The notes under the pieces are model-generated. The model saw only the letters and a program-made list of their open reading frames with translations, did no database searches and was not told the origin of the DNA. This document shows, piece after piece, positions 1-8,374 of a DNA stretch of 64,000 bases. The number at the start of each line of letters is the position of its first letter. Within the stretch, counting starts at the first letter, position 1. This stretch comes from Chitinophaga sp. S165 (GTDB taxonomy: Bacteria; Bacteroidota; Bacteroidia; Chitinophagales; Chitinophagaceae), in assembly GCF_003182155.1 (NCBI RefSeq), contig NZ_QGTG01000016.1, forward strand, positions 1-64,000. Reading direction: 5' to 3'. A program made the position numbers and the translations under genes.

Positions 1-2
1 CC

Positions 3-92
3 TTGCTTGACCAATACCAGAAAAGAAATAATGAATTGAAAATAAAAAGATTAGAAAAAAGACTGGAGCAACTTAAAGCGATTGTTGTATAG
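3..92 (+). CDS. 3' end of a coiled-coil protein (partial)
   Basis: An open frame enters from the left edge and ends at TAG 90-92, giving 29 residues that are rich in Lys, Glu, Arg and Leu and read as one amphipathic helix (contains QYQKRNNELK and LEKRLEQLK). Such a C-terminal coiled coil is common in tail-fibre/S74-type and other surface proteins of this phylum, but the fragment is too short to name a family. The repeat fragment at 104-138 begins 11 bp after the stop. Confidence 0.45.
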   Translation: MLDQYQKRNNELKIKRLEKRLEQLKAIVV

Positions 93-103
93 AAGTAATT
101 CAA

Positions 104-138
104 CCAAAGAGGCGCCGACCGCGATCCCATACTGAAAC
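104..138 (-). repeat. Truncated copy A of the 140-bp hairpin element
   Basis: This matches only one arm of the family described at 35167-35306: it has CCAAAGAGGCGCCGACC, then CGCGATCCCAT, and ends in CTGAAAC. The other arm and the core are missing. The element end runs straight into the tandem array at 139, the same junction as at 35306/35307. The minus orientation is assigned by comparison with the core of the full copies. Confidence 0.8.
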
Positions 139-422
139 CGAGCTACTTAACGCGTTCTATTCAAACAACAAACCGGGCTACTTAACGCGTTCTATTCGAA
201 CAACAAACCGGGCTACGAGATAAGGCCTATCCAGGTAAACAAACCGGGCTACTTAACGCGTTCTACTCAAACAATAAACCGGGCTACCAGATAAGGCCCA
301 TCCAAGTAAACAAACCGGGCTACTTAACGCGTTCTATTCAAACAACAAACCGGGCTACCAGATAAGGCCCATCCAGGTAAACAAACCGAGCTACTCAATG
401 CATTCTATGAAAAACAACAAAC
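139..422. repeat. Alternating 35/36-bp tandem array, eight units
   Basis: Units start at 139, 174, 209, 245, 280, 316, 351 and 387. Type A (35 nt, contains ACTTAACGCGTTCTATTC) fills units 1, 2, 4 and 6. Type B (36 nt, contains CAGATAAGGCCCATCCAGG) fills units 3, 5 and 7. Unit 8 is a decayed type A. All share the junction AAAC/CGGGCTAC. From unit 2 on the order is A-B-A-B, giving a 71-bp higher-order period. As 71 is not a multiple of three and stops occur, it is not a coding repeat. Confidence 0.9.
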
Positions 423-463
423 GTGCGCTAAACAAATGAAACTACTTAACAAAGTAAGATGAT

Positions 464-498
464 AAAAAAAAGCCATCCGGATTACCCAGATGGCTTTT
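464..498 (-). terminator. Rho-independent terminator of the S41 protease gene
   Basis: On the minus strand AGCCATC and GATGGCT arms enclose an 11-nt loop and are followed by a run of eight T, 20 bp past the stop of the protease gene. Confidence 0.85.
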
Positions 499-518
499 AA
501 ACTATAACATGAAAGAAG

Positions 519-2126
519 TTATTTCTTTTTCAATAACTCTATCGCTTTCCTCATCATTTCATCATCCTTATTCAGCGATTCGTAGAAACCTGCATAACTC
601 CAGATCTGCCTCGCCAATAACGCTTTCAGTCGCGTTCTGATCTCGGTCTCATCATGAGTATTGATGGACTCCACACCACGAACACTGTCTTTCGCAGCAA
701 AGACCTTGTAAGCGCTGTAAAGTTCATTACTAACCTGGTATTGGTTGCTGAACTGAGTGGCGTCTTTATATTGTTTGAACTCGTCTTTGTGGCTATTGTA
801 ATACTGGTAGGCAAAGTTGCTGAAAGTGCTACGGGAATACATACTGGTCAGCACATTGGAGAAGCGGCTGGTATCGAAAGGAATGAAGACATCAGGAGTG
901 ATGCCGCCACCACCGTATACAATGCGGCCACTGGCAGTTTTAAACTGCATGGTATCCAGCGGATGGATGCTGTCACGGTTGACGAATTCGCCATGATTGA
1001 AGCGGTTCAGGATGTCGTCATCGTATGCATCACGGCCATTGGCATAAGATTTCTGGATACTTCTCCCGGAATTAAGATAATAACGTGCTACCGTCAGACG
1101 GAGAGCGCCGCCGTTGCTGAGATCGAATTGTTCCTGTACCAGGCCTTTCCCGAAGGTACGGCGGCCGATAATAGTACCGCGGTCCCATTCCTGTACGGCA
1201 CCCGCGAGGATTTCGCTGGCACTTGCAGAACCTTCATCGGTGAGAATGGCCAGATCACCTTTTTCGAACAGACCAGGCTTTTGACAGCGGTAGTCAGCAC
1301 GGGGATAGCTTTTCCCTTTAGTGTATACGATCAGTTTATTCTCGTCGAGCAGCTCATCGGCAATACGGGTAGCAGCATCCAGATAACCGCCAGGGTTTTG
1401 GCGAAGGTCGATGACGAGTTTTGTCATACCGGCATTCGTTAGCTTACGCATGGCGTCCATAAATTCCTGATAGGTGGTGCCCGAAAACTTGCTGATCTTG
1501 ATGTAGCCAACACCGGGTGTCGCTATGTAACTTGCATCTATGCTGTAGAGCGGAATATCGCCGCGGGTGATCTGAACGGGGATAAGCTTCTGCTGGCGTA
1601 ACATATTGACCGTCACCTTTGAGTCTTTCGGACCACGCAGCAATTTCCGGATCTTGTCGCCGGAGATGCTATTGCCGGCAACGAGGGAGTCATTCACTTT
1701 GATGATCTTATCGCCTGTTTGTACGCCGGCAGTTTCTGAAGGGCCTCCCGGTACAACAGAAACAATGTTTACGGTGTCGGCTATGATATTGAATTCTACG
1801 CCGATACCGGAGAAGTGACCTTCCAGGTCTTCATTCACGGTTTGCAGATTGGAAGGCGGAATATAGATAGAGTGAGGGTCCAGATGGCTGAGCAGACCTT
1901 CAATGGCTTCCTGCTGCAGATCGGCTACCTGTAAGGTATCAACGTATTTTATTTTGAGCAGGTCCATGACTTCCTGCAGTGGTGCACGTCCCGCCCGGCT
2001 GAATAGCAATGTTTGCGCTCCTGTGTTAGCCCCCGGCATTTTGTGGCCCAGATACATTCCCAAAGCAAGCACTATTGCAAATAACAGCGGTAAAAAAACA
2101 TTCAATTTCCTGTTCGACATAATCAT
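519..2126 (-). CDS. S41 family C-terminal processing peptidase
   Basis: This is a periplasmic carboxyl-terminal processing protease of 535 aa, the CtpA/Prc class that trims or degrades exported proteins from their C-termini. An N-terminal membrane anchor or signal lies at about residues 8-26. A PDZ domain lies at about 95-185 (GIGVEF, PGGPSETAGVQTGDKI). The S41 protease core follows, with the catalytic pair visible as Ser302 in EGSASASE and Lys327 in FGKG, 25 residues apart as in the family. The length fits Bacteroidota homologues. Two ATGs lie six bases apart (2126 and 2120); the second gives the more usual MSNRK start. It is a single gene with its own terminator. The physiological substrate cannot be read from the sequence. 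Confidence 0.93.
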   Translation of the reverse strand: MIMSNRKLNVFLPLLFAIVLALGMYLGHKMPGANTGAQTLLFSRAGRAPLQEVMDLLKIKYVDTLQVADLQQEAIEGLLSHLDPHSIYIPPSNLQTVNEDLEGHFSGIGVEFNIIADTVNIVSVVPGGPSETAGVQTGDKIIKVNDSLVAGNSISGDKIRKLLRGPKDSKVTVNMLRQQKLIPVQITRGDIPLYSIDASYIATPGVGYIKISKFSGTTYQEFMDAMRKLTNAGMTKLVIDLRQNPGGYLDAATRIADELLDENKLIVYTKGKSYPRADYRCQKPGLFEKGDLAILTDEGSASASEILAGAVQEWDRGTIIGRRTFGKGLVQEQFDLSNGGALRLTVARYYLNSGRSIQKSYANGRDAYDDDILNRFNHGEFVNRDSIHPLDTMQFKTASGRIVYGGGGITPDVFIPFDTSRFSNVLTSMYSRSTFSNFAYQYYNSHKDEFKQYKDATQFSNQYQVSNELYSAYKVFAAKDSVRGVESINTHDETEIRTRLKALLARQIWSYAGFYESLNKDDEMMRKAIELLKKK

Positions 2127-2183
2127 GTATTGAAAACAGCTGCAAGGTAGCTTGTATCTTGTCGCTATTTATTTAACTTGTGG

Positions 2184-2191
2184 CAAAAATA
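2184..2191 (-). promoter_or_regulatory. Possible -7 box for the S41 protease gene
   Basis: TATTTTTG on the minus strand matches the Bacteroidota TAnnTTTG box about 58 bp before the start codon. No convincing -33 TTG is present at the expected distance, so this is tentative. Confidence 0.35.
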
Positions 2192-2224
2192 GTATATTAA
2201 ACCTCAACCTTCAACGGATGTGTC

Positions 2225-3067
2225 ATGAAAGTACAGCTAATTGCAGATTGTGGATCAACCAAGGCTGAATGGTGCCTGCTGGGAGCCGGACAGGCCGCAC
2301 GTTATCAAACATCCGGGATCAGTCCTTTTTTCCTGAATGCACAACAGATACAGGAGCTGCTGGAAAAAGAGCTTTTACCGCAGCTGCCGCCAGATATACA
2401 GATAGACGAAATACATTATTACGGAACGGGCTGTTTACAGCGGAAGAGCAGGGAAATTGTGGAGACGGCTTTACGGGCTGTGTGGCCGATAGCAACTTTC
2501 GAAGTGAACCATGACCTGATGGGAGCCGCCAGGGCTTTGTGTGGAAACGAGCCGGGAGTGGCCAGCATTCTGGGAACAGGTTCCAATTCCTGCTTTTTTG
2601 ACGGAACAACCATCAAAAAGAATAACCCGGGACTGGGTTATGTACTGGGAGATGAAGGTAGTGGCGCCATTCTGGGCAAAAAGCTACTGCAGTATTACCT
2701 GTATAATACCTTCGATGAAGACCTGAAAAGCCGGTTTGATGCACAGTATAACACCAATCATGAGGAAATACTGGAAAATGTGTACCGCAGACCGATGCCG
2801 AACCGCTACCTGGCGGGTTTTGCAAAGTTCCTGGGAGAGAACAGGGGACATTTTATCATAGAAAACATCCTGGAAGACGGCTTAAACGAGTTTTTCTTTA
2901 ACCATATTTATAAATACAGCGAAAGCTGGACACACCCTTTGCACTTTACCGGCAGCATCGCCTGGCATTTCAGGGACATCCTGGAAGAGTTATGTGAACT
3001 CTATGAATTGCAGATGGGACGGATATTGCGCAGTCCTATGGACGGACTGGTGGAATATCATCAATAA
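2225..3067 (+). CDS. BadF/BcrA-type sugar kinase, MurK-like (GlcNAc/MurNAc kinase)
   Basis: This 280-aa protein belongs to the BadF/BadG/BcrA/BcrD ATPase family, which holds the N-acetylglucosamine kinases. The first phosphate-binding loop is ADCGSTKAEW (7-16), the second is ILGTGSNS near 115, and GYVLGDEGSG near 138 is the next conserved block. murQ starts 15 bp downstream, so the pair is very probably an operon. Known MurK kinases of Clostridium and Tannerella belong to this family and phosphorylate MurNAc and GlcNAc, and MurK product is the MurQ substrate. I therefore infer an amino-sugar kinase feeding MurQ. GlcNAc-only specificity cannot be excluded. It is cytoplasmic, with no signal sequence. 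Confidence 0.85.
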   Translation: MKVQLIADCGSTKAEWCLLGAGQAARYQTSGISPFFLNAQQIQELLEKELLPQLPPDIQIDEIHYYGTGCLQRKSREIVETALRAVWPIATFEVNHDLMGAARALCGNEPGVASILGTGSNSCFFDGTTIKKNNPGLGYVLGDEGSGAILGKKLLQYYLYNTFDEDLKSRFDAQYNTNHEEILENVYRRPMPNRYLAGFAKFLGENRGHFIIENILEDGLNEFFFNHIYKYSESWTHPLHFTGSIAWHFRDILEELCELYELQMGRILRSPMDGLVEYHQ

Positions 3068-3082
3068 TCAAATACACTACTA

Positions 3083-3895
3083 ATGTCTTTTCAGAGAATA
3101 ACAGAGCAGACGTCGCACTATCGTCACCTGGAGAAAATGAGTGTGCAGGAGATCCTCAGTAATATCAACCAGGAAGATACCACTGTACCTCAGGCTGTAG
3201 CCAAAGTATTGCCACAGATAGAGAAACTGGTAACCGCCATTGCAGATAAAATGCTGGCCGGCGGCAGGTTGTTTTACCTGGGGGCAGGTACCAGCGGACG
3301 TTTAGGCATTGTGGATGCATCAGAATGCCCGCCCACTTTTGGTGTGCCTCATGGTTTGGTGATAGGGCTGATAGCCGGAGGGGACGCCGCCATCCGTAAA
3401 GCGGTGGAGTTTGCCGAAGATGACAGGGAACAAGGCTGGAAAGATCTGCAGGAATGTAATATTACCGAAAAAGACGTGGTGGTGGGGATTGCAGCGAGTG
3501 GTACTACTCCTTATGTAATAGGCGCGCTGAACAAATGCCGTAAGGAAGGTATTGTGACCGGAAGCATCTGTTGTAATCCGGGAGCGCCCATATCGGCAGA
3601 AGCGGATTTCCCTATTGAGGTCGTTGTGGGACCGGAATTCATTACCGGCAGCACCCGTATGAAAAGTGGTACAGCGCAGAAGCTGGTCCTGAACATGATC
3701 TCCACAGCTGTGATGATCCAGCTGGGCAGGGTGGAAGATAATAAAATGGTGAACATGCAACTGAGCAATGATAAGCTGGTGGACAGAGGTGTGAAGATGC
3801 TGATGGAGAAATTATCCCTGACTGATTATGAAAAGGCAAAAGAGTTATTACTGAAGGCCGGCAGCGTTAGAAAGGCGATTGAGGACTATGTATAG
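3083..3895 (+). CDS. murQ: N-acetylmuramic acid 6-phosphate etherase MurQ
   Basis: MurQ cleaves the lactyl ether of MurNAc-6-phosphate to give GlcNAc-6-phosphate and D-lactate in peptidoglycan recycling. The 270-aa protein is a single SIS-domain enzyme. It shows YLGAGTSGRLGIVDASECPP (65-84) and the family signature STRMKSGTAQKL near 190. Glu81 and Glu112 line up with the catalytic Glu83/Glu114 pair of E. coli MurQ. It is slightly shorter at the C-terminus than the roughly 300-aa enterobacterial protein. It follows the MurK-like kinase by 15 bp, and a NamZ-type muramidase gene lies at 61778-62944 in the same window, giving a plausible route from cell wall to GlcNAc-6-P. Confidence 0.95.
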   Translation: MSFQRITEQTSHYRHLEKMSVQEILSNINQEDTTVPQAVAKVLPQIEKLVTAIADKMLAGGRLFYLGAGTSGRLGIVDASECPPTFGVPHGLVIGLIAGGDAAIRKAVEFAEDDREQGWKDLQECNITEKDVVVGIAASGTTPYVIGALNKCRKEGIVTGSICCNPGAPISAEADFPIEVVVGPEFITGSTRMKSGTAQKLVLNMISTAVMIQLGRVEDNKMVNMQLSNDKLVDRGVKMLMEKLSLTDYEKAKELLLKAGSVRKAIEDYV

Positions 3896-3982
3896 TTACA
3901 ACTTTTTCCAGAAATGCAGCGTTTCTATTTTCTGAAATTTCCCCCGAAATTTGTAGAAACGAACATTTAGAGTTAGTGTGAC

Positions 3983-4546
3983 ATGCATGATATAGAACCT
4001 TTTTATAACTGGCGCCATTTATATACTGCAGAGGATGATGAACAATCCCCGTTCTACGGACGGGAGTACAGCGAGTTTACTTACTCCAATACCGTATATA
4101 ATTATTATGTACATCCTCAATGGGATGAATTCGGGTCCCGTAACCTGTATCTGAAGGTGCTATTTGCCGACTACGAGTTCAACTATGCCATTATTGAAGT
4201 GCTGGGAGAGTGGAACGATTGTATCGAAAACGACATCATGGTATTAAAGCGGGACGTGATTGATGTCATGATTGCCAGCAAGATCAATAAGTTCATCCTG
4301 ATCACAGAGAATGTGCTGAATTTCCACTCATCTGATGACAGCTATTATGAAGAGTGGTGGGATGATATACGTGACGAGGGAGGATGGATCGTAAGTCTCA
4401 ATATGCCAGAACAGACGCGGCAGGAATTTGAACGCGCCCACCTGGACAACTACGTACACCTCCTGGATATCGACAAGTGGCGTACTTGCCAACCACAACA
4501 TCTTTATTCTCTCATTGACAACGCCATGATGCGCCGTCTGGAGTAG
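3983..4546 (+). CDS. Conserved-looking acidic protein of unknown function
   Basis: This is a 187-aa soluble protein with no signal peptide or membrane segment. It is acidic and rich in aromatic residues, particularly Tyr and Trp (EPFYNWRHLY at the start, DDSYYEEWWDD mid-protein). I recognise no family. The composition and regular helix/strand pattern, a length without internal stops, and an isolated position between murQ (88 bp upstream) and the sdh promoter support a real gene. A C-terminal block DIDKWRTCQPQHLY precedes a basic end. No function is proposed. Confidence 0.7.
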   Translation: MHDIEPFYNWRHLYTAEDDEQSPFYGREYSEFTYSNTVYNYYVHPQWDEFGSRNLYLKVLFADYEFNYAIIEVLGEWNDCIENDIMVLKRDVIDVMIASKINKFILITENVLNFHSSDDSYYEEWWDDIRDEGGWIVSLNMPEQTRQEFERAHLDNYVHLLDIDKWRTCQPQHLYSLIDNAMMRRLE

Positions 4547-4710
4547 TGGCGGGGGGAGAACAAACTCCCGGATTCTTTGTTTATTCACGTTATGTGCCGG
4601 TTATACACTAACCCCCAGGTTAGTAACCGGCCTGACAGCCGTGAACTTGATGGCTGTTGGCTAAACTATGTATTGGCCCTCACTATCAAACCAAAAACTG
4701 AGAAATATCA

Positions 4711-4741
4711 TTTGGTTTTAATTTTTCCTGCGCTAAATTTG
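4711..4741 (+). promoter_or_regulatory. Bacteroidota sigma-ABfr-type promoter of sdhCAB
   Basis: TTTG at 4711-4714 and TAAATTTG at 4734-4741 are separated by 19 bp, an exact match to the -33 TTTG / -7 TAnnTTTG pattern of this phylum. Transcription would start near 4750, leaving a leader of about 50 nt before sdhC. Confidence 0.75.
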
Positions 4742-4798
4742 CGCGATATATTCGAAATATTATCATATCATCTTTTAAGGAAGCTTAGAATTTAACTT

Positions 4799-5482
4799 AT
4801 GAAGTGGTCACAGTTCTTTAATACCTCTATCGGTAAAAAATTATTAGTGGGTGCTACCGGTCTCTTTCTGTGTAGTTTTGTTATCGTGCACCTGACTGGT
4901 AATCTCGCGTTACTCAAGGACGATGGGGGCGAAGCTTTTAACATCTACGCTGCTTTCATGAGCCATAACCCCTTCATCCAGTTCCTGGCCTGGGGTTTAA
5001 AGATCATCATTCTTCTTCACGCTATTCTTGCCTTACAGCTTACGTTCCGTAACAGGGCTGCCCGTCCGGTGAAGTATGCTATCAATCCCGGTAACCAGAC
5101 TTCATCCTGGTTCAGCCGTCAGATGGCTATCATGGGTAGCATCCTGCTGATCTTCATTATCATCCACCTGAAAGATTTCTGGTACTGGATGCACTATGGT
5201 GATGTACGGCCGATAACATACAACGGAGAGGAATACAACAATCTGTATGCAGTTGTACAGGAGGCATTCACGCAACTTTGGATGGTGATCCTGTATGTGA
5301 TCGGTATGATCGGTTTATCTTTTCACCTGATACACGGGTTTAAAAGCGCATTCCAGACATTCGGCCTGAACCACGTTAAGTACAATGGCCTCATCAACTT
5401 CGTAGGTGTTTGGTTTTTCGGGATCCTGATTCCTATTGGTTTTGCTATCATTCCCGTGGTTATATATTTCAAATCAATTTAG
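4799..5482 (+). CDS. sdhC: Succinate dehydrogenase cytochrome b subunit
   Basis: This is the membrane anchor of succinate:menaquinone oxidoreductase (complex II), 227 aa. About five hydrophobic helices are visible, beginning at roughly residues 13-35, 58-82, 105-125, 160-182 and 198-224. Several His residues sit within or next to them (IVHLTGN, ILLHAI, IIIHLK, FHLIHG). Five helices with four candidate heme-ligand His fit the type-B, diheme, single-anchor complex of Bacteroidota and Bacillus, not the two-anchor type of E. coli. It is followed by sdhA after 14 bp. Confidence 0.93.
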   Translation: MKWSQFFNTSIGKKLLVGATGLFLCSFVIVHLTGNLALLKDDGGEAFNIYAAFMSHNPFIQFLAWGLKIIILLHAILALQLTFRNRAARPVKYAINPGNQTSSWFSRQMAIMGSILLIFIIIHLKDFWYWMHYGDVRPITYNGEEYNNLYAVVQEAFTQLWMVILYVIGMIGLSFHLIHGFKSAFQTFGLNHVKYNGLINFVGVWFFGILIPIGFAIIPVVIYFKSI

Positions 5483-5496
5483 TAAAGTAAGGATAT

Positions 5497-7470
5497 ATGC
5501 TGAACTCAAAAATTCCTGCCGGTTCATTAGATAAGAAATGGGAAGATTATAAGGGGCATTGTAAGCTGGTAAACCCGGCTAACAAGCGCAACATGGAAGT
5601 GATCATCGTGGGTACTGGCCTGGCAGGGGCTTCGGCTGCTGCTTCTTTGGGTGAGTTAGGTTATAAGGTGAAAGCTTTCTGTTTCCAGGATAGCCCACGC
5701 CGTGCGCACAGTATTGCTGCACAGGGTGGTATCAATGCTGCAAAGAATTACCAGAACGACGGTGACTCTGTGTTCCGTCTGTTTTATGATACTGTAAAAG
5801 GTGGCGACTACCGTGCCCGCGAAGCGAATGTGCATCGTCTGGCAGAGGTAAGCGGCAACATTATTGACCAGTGCGTGGCACAGGGTGTTCCTTTCGCACG
5901 TGAATATGGCGGATTGCTGAGCAACCGTTCATTCGGTGGTACACAGGTACAACGTACTTTCTACGCTGCCGGTCAGACCGGTCAGCAGCTGCTGTTAGGT
6001 GCATACTCCGCTCTGGAGCGCCAGGTAGCATTAGGTAACGTGACCATGTACAACCGTCACGAAATGCTGGACATCGTAGTGATAGATGGTAAAGCACGCG
6101 GTATCATTGCCCGTGACCTCATCACCGGTAAACTGGAACGTCACTTCGGTCATGCGGTACTGCTGGCTAGCGGTGGTTACGGTAACGTATTCTACCTGTC
6201 CACAAACGCAATGGGCTCTAACGTAACGGCAGCCTGGAAAGCTACCCGTAAAGGCGCTTTCTTCGGTAACCCTTGTTACACGCAGATCCACCCGACCTGT
6301 ATCCCGGTTTCCGGAGACCATCAGTCCAAGCTGACGCTGATGTCTGAATCCCTCCGTAACGATGGACGTATATGGGTACCTAAAAAACAGAACGATACAC
6401 GTAAACCTTCCGATATTCCTGAAGACGAAAGGGATTACTACCTGGAAAGAAGATATCCTGCCTTTGGTAACCTGGTACCACGTGACGTGGCATCCCGTGC
6501 AGCTAAAGAAAGATGTGATGCCGGTTATGGCGTAGGTAGTTCCAAACAGGCGGTATACCTGGACTTCGCATTCAACATGGACCGTTACGGCAGGATCGAA
6601 GCCAGCAAAAGACAGATCTCCAATCCTTCTGCTGACGAGATCCGTAAGCTGGGTAAAGAAGTGGTAGCCGAGAAATACGGTAACCTCTTTGATATGTACG
6701 CTAAGATCACTGGTGAAAATCCATACGAAGTGCCAATGCGCATTTACCCTGCAGTACACTACACGATGGGCGGCCTGTGGGTGGATTATGAACTGATGAC
6801 CACTGTTACCGGTCTGTACGCGCTGGGTGAAGCAAACTTCTCCGACCACGGTGCAAACCGTCTGGGTGCGTCTGCACTGATGCAGGGACTGGCTGACGGT
6901 TATTTCGTTATACCATACACACTGGGTAACTACCTGGCAGGTGAAATTGGTACTAAGGCGTATTCTCTGGACCATCCTGCGTTCATTGAGGCAGAAAAGA
7001 ATGTACAGTCTACCATCGATAAACTGATGAACATTAAGGGTACCAAATCCGTAGACCACTTCCACAAGAAACTGGGTAAGATCATGTGGGACAAATGCGG
7101 TATGGCGCGTAATGAGCAGGGACTGAAAGAAGCGATCGTTGAGATCCAGCAGCTGCGTGCAGAGTTCTGGAAAGATGTTCGTATTCCAGGTGATGCGAAC
7201 GAATTCAACCCTGAACTGGAGAAAGCAGGCCGTGTGGCTGACTTCCTGGAGCTGGGAGAACTGATGTGTGTAGACGCGCTGAACCGTCGTGAATCCTGCG
7301 GAGGTCACTTCCGTGAAGAATCACAGACAGATGAAGGGGAAGCACAACGTGACGACGCAAACTTCTCCTATGTTTCTGCATGGGAATATAAAGGAGAAAG
7401 CCAGTTCGAGTTGCATAAAGAAGCTCTTGAGTTTGTAGAATGTAAACCAACTCAGCGTAGCTATAAATAA
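5497..7470 (+). CDS. sdhA: Succinate dehydrogenase/fumarate reductase flavoprotein subunit
   Basis: This 657-aa catalytic subunit carries covalent FAD and oxidises succinate to fumarate. The FAD dinucleotide fold is [14 protein letters not shown] near residue 38. [12 protein letters not shown] holds the His expected to bind FAD. The active-site region IHPTCIP comes near 267, and [15 protein letters not shown] follows in the C-terminal part of the FAD domain. The long form, near 650 aa, is that of type-B complexes. The CDS sits between sdhC and sdhB (28 bp), with a codon usage like highly expressed genes. A 425-aa antisense frame across it is taken as a shadow. Confidence 0.96.
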   Translation: MLNSKIPAGSLDKKWEDYKGHCKLVNPANKRNMEVIIVGTGLAGASAAASLGELGYKVKAFCFQDSPRRAHSIAAQGGINAAKNYQNDGDSVFRLFYDTVKGGDYRAREANVHRLAEVSGNIIDQCVAQGVPFAREYGGLLSNRSFGGTQVQRTFYAAGQTGQQLLLGAYSALERQVALGNVTMYNRHEMLDIVVIDGKARGIIARDLITGKLERHFGHAVLLASGGYGNVFYLSTNAMGSNVTAAWKATRKGAFFGNPCYTQIHPTCIPVSGDHQSKLTLMSESLRNDGRIWVPKKQNDTRKPSDIPEDERDYYLERRYPAFGNLVPRDVASRAAKERCDAGYGVGSSKQAVYLDFAFNMDRYGRIEASKRQISNPSADEIRKLGKEVVAEKYGNLFDMYAKITGENPYEVPMRIYPAVHYTMGGLWVDYELMTTVTGLYALGEANFSDHGANRLGASALMQGLADGYFVIPYTLGNYLAGEIGTKAYSLDHPAFIEAEKNVQSTIDKLMNIKGTKSVDHFHKKLGKIMWDKCGMARNEQGLKEAIVEIQQLRAEFWKDVRIPGDANEFNPELEKAGRVADFLELGELMCVDALNRRESCGGHFREESQTDEGEAQRDDANFSYVSAWEYKGESQFELHKEALEFVECKPTQRSYK

Positions 7471-7498
7471 TTTTCACAACAATAATAGTCCAATAGAT

Positions 7499-8263
7499 AT
7501 GGAACATTATAACATGAATCTCACACTTAAAGTGTGGAGGCAGAAAAACGCAGACGCCCAGGGAAAATTTGAAACTTATCCGGTAAGTGGTATTTCTTCT
7601 GAAATGTCCTTCCTGGAAATGTTCGACGTGCTGAACGAGCGTCTGATCAATGAAGGTAAAGAACCAATAGCGTTTGACCACGACTGCCGCGAAGGTATCT
7701 GTGGTGCGTGTTCTATGCATATCAACGGCCGTGCACATGGTCCATGGGCAGGTACTACTACCTGTCAGTTACACATGCGTGCTTTCAAAGATGGTGATAC
7801 ACTGACCGTTGAGCCATGGAGAGCAGGATCTTTCCCTGTAGTGAAAGATCTGACCGTTGACAGAGGTGCTTTTGACCGTATCATTGAAGCGGGTGGTTAT
7901 GTATCTGTAAATACAGGTAACGCCCAGGATGCCAACAACATCCTGGTACCAAAAGATGATGCAGATGCAGCATTTGCAGCAGCAGCATGTATCGGTTGCG
8001 GTGCTTGTGTAGCAGCTTGTAAGAACTCATCCGCTATGCTCTTCGTTTCAGCGAAAGTATCCCAGCTGGCATTGCTGCCACAGGGTCAGCCTGAGAAGAA
8101 GTCAAGAGCATTGAATATGATCGCTCAGATGGATAAGGAAGGTTTTGGTAGCTGTACCAACACCGGCGCTTGTGAGGCAGAATGTCCGAAAGAGATCTCC
8201 CTGACAAACATCGCACGTCTGAACCGCGAATACATCAACGCTGGTTTCACTTACGAAAAATAG
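7499..8263 (+). CDS. sdhB: Succinate dehydrogenase iron-sulfur subunit
   Basis: This 254-aa subunit passes electrons from FAD to the heme/quinone anchor. Cysteines for the [2Fe-2S] centre are in [12 protein letters not shown] and TTCQLH. Cysteines for the [4Fe-4S] centre are in [12 protein letters not shown]. Those of the third cluster are in [15 protein letters not shown], so all three clusters appear intact. It closes the sdhCAB operon and is followed by a strong terminator. The start ATG at 7499 is followed by a second ATG (MNLTLK) five codons on, either of which could be used. Confidence 0.95.
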   Translation: MEHYNMNLTLKVWRQKNADAQGKFETYPVSGISSEMSFLEMFDVLNERLINEGKEPIAFDHDCREGICGACSMHINGRAHGPWAGTTTCQLHMRAFKDGDTLTVEPWRAGSFPVVKDLTVDRGAFDRIIEAGGYVSVNTGNAQDANNILVPKDDADAAFAAAACIGCGACVAACKNSSAMLFVSAKVSQLALLPQGQPEKKSRALNMIAQMDKEGFGSCTNTGACEAECPKEISLTNIARLNREYINAGFTYEK

Positions 8264-8295
8264 TAATTGACCGTACTGTATTAGTCGATATCAAC

Positions 8296-8328
8296 ATCCC
8301 CCTCGCTAAAACGAGGGGGATTTTTTTT
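8296..8328 (+). terminator. Terminator of sdhCAB
   Basis: ATCCCCCTCG and CGAGGGGGAT form a 10-bp GC-rich stem with a 5-nt loop, followed by eight T. It lies 33 bp past sdhB. Confidence 0.93.
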
Positions 8329-8374
8329 GTATATTGTTTGGAGTTAAAACCCTTTTGCACACAAATTTTACGTT

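Noticed and set aside
139-422. A CRISPR array
   Set aside because: The period near 35 bp with a shared AAACCGGGCTAC block looks superficially suitable, but the parts between are only two repeated sequences and not unique spacers, and no cas genes are near.
654-1442. A 262-aa plus-strand frame opposite the S41 protease
   Set aside because: The protease has all catalytic motifs. The opposite frame is a shadow without recognisable domains.
4577-4795. A 72-aa frame before sdhC
   Set aside because: It covers the sdh promoter and leader and has no coding character.
6031-7308. A 425-aa open frame on the minus strand inside sdhA
   Set aside because: It is antisense to a certain gene, has no family resemblance, and results from codon usage of sdhA.
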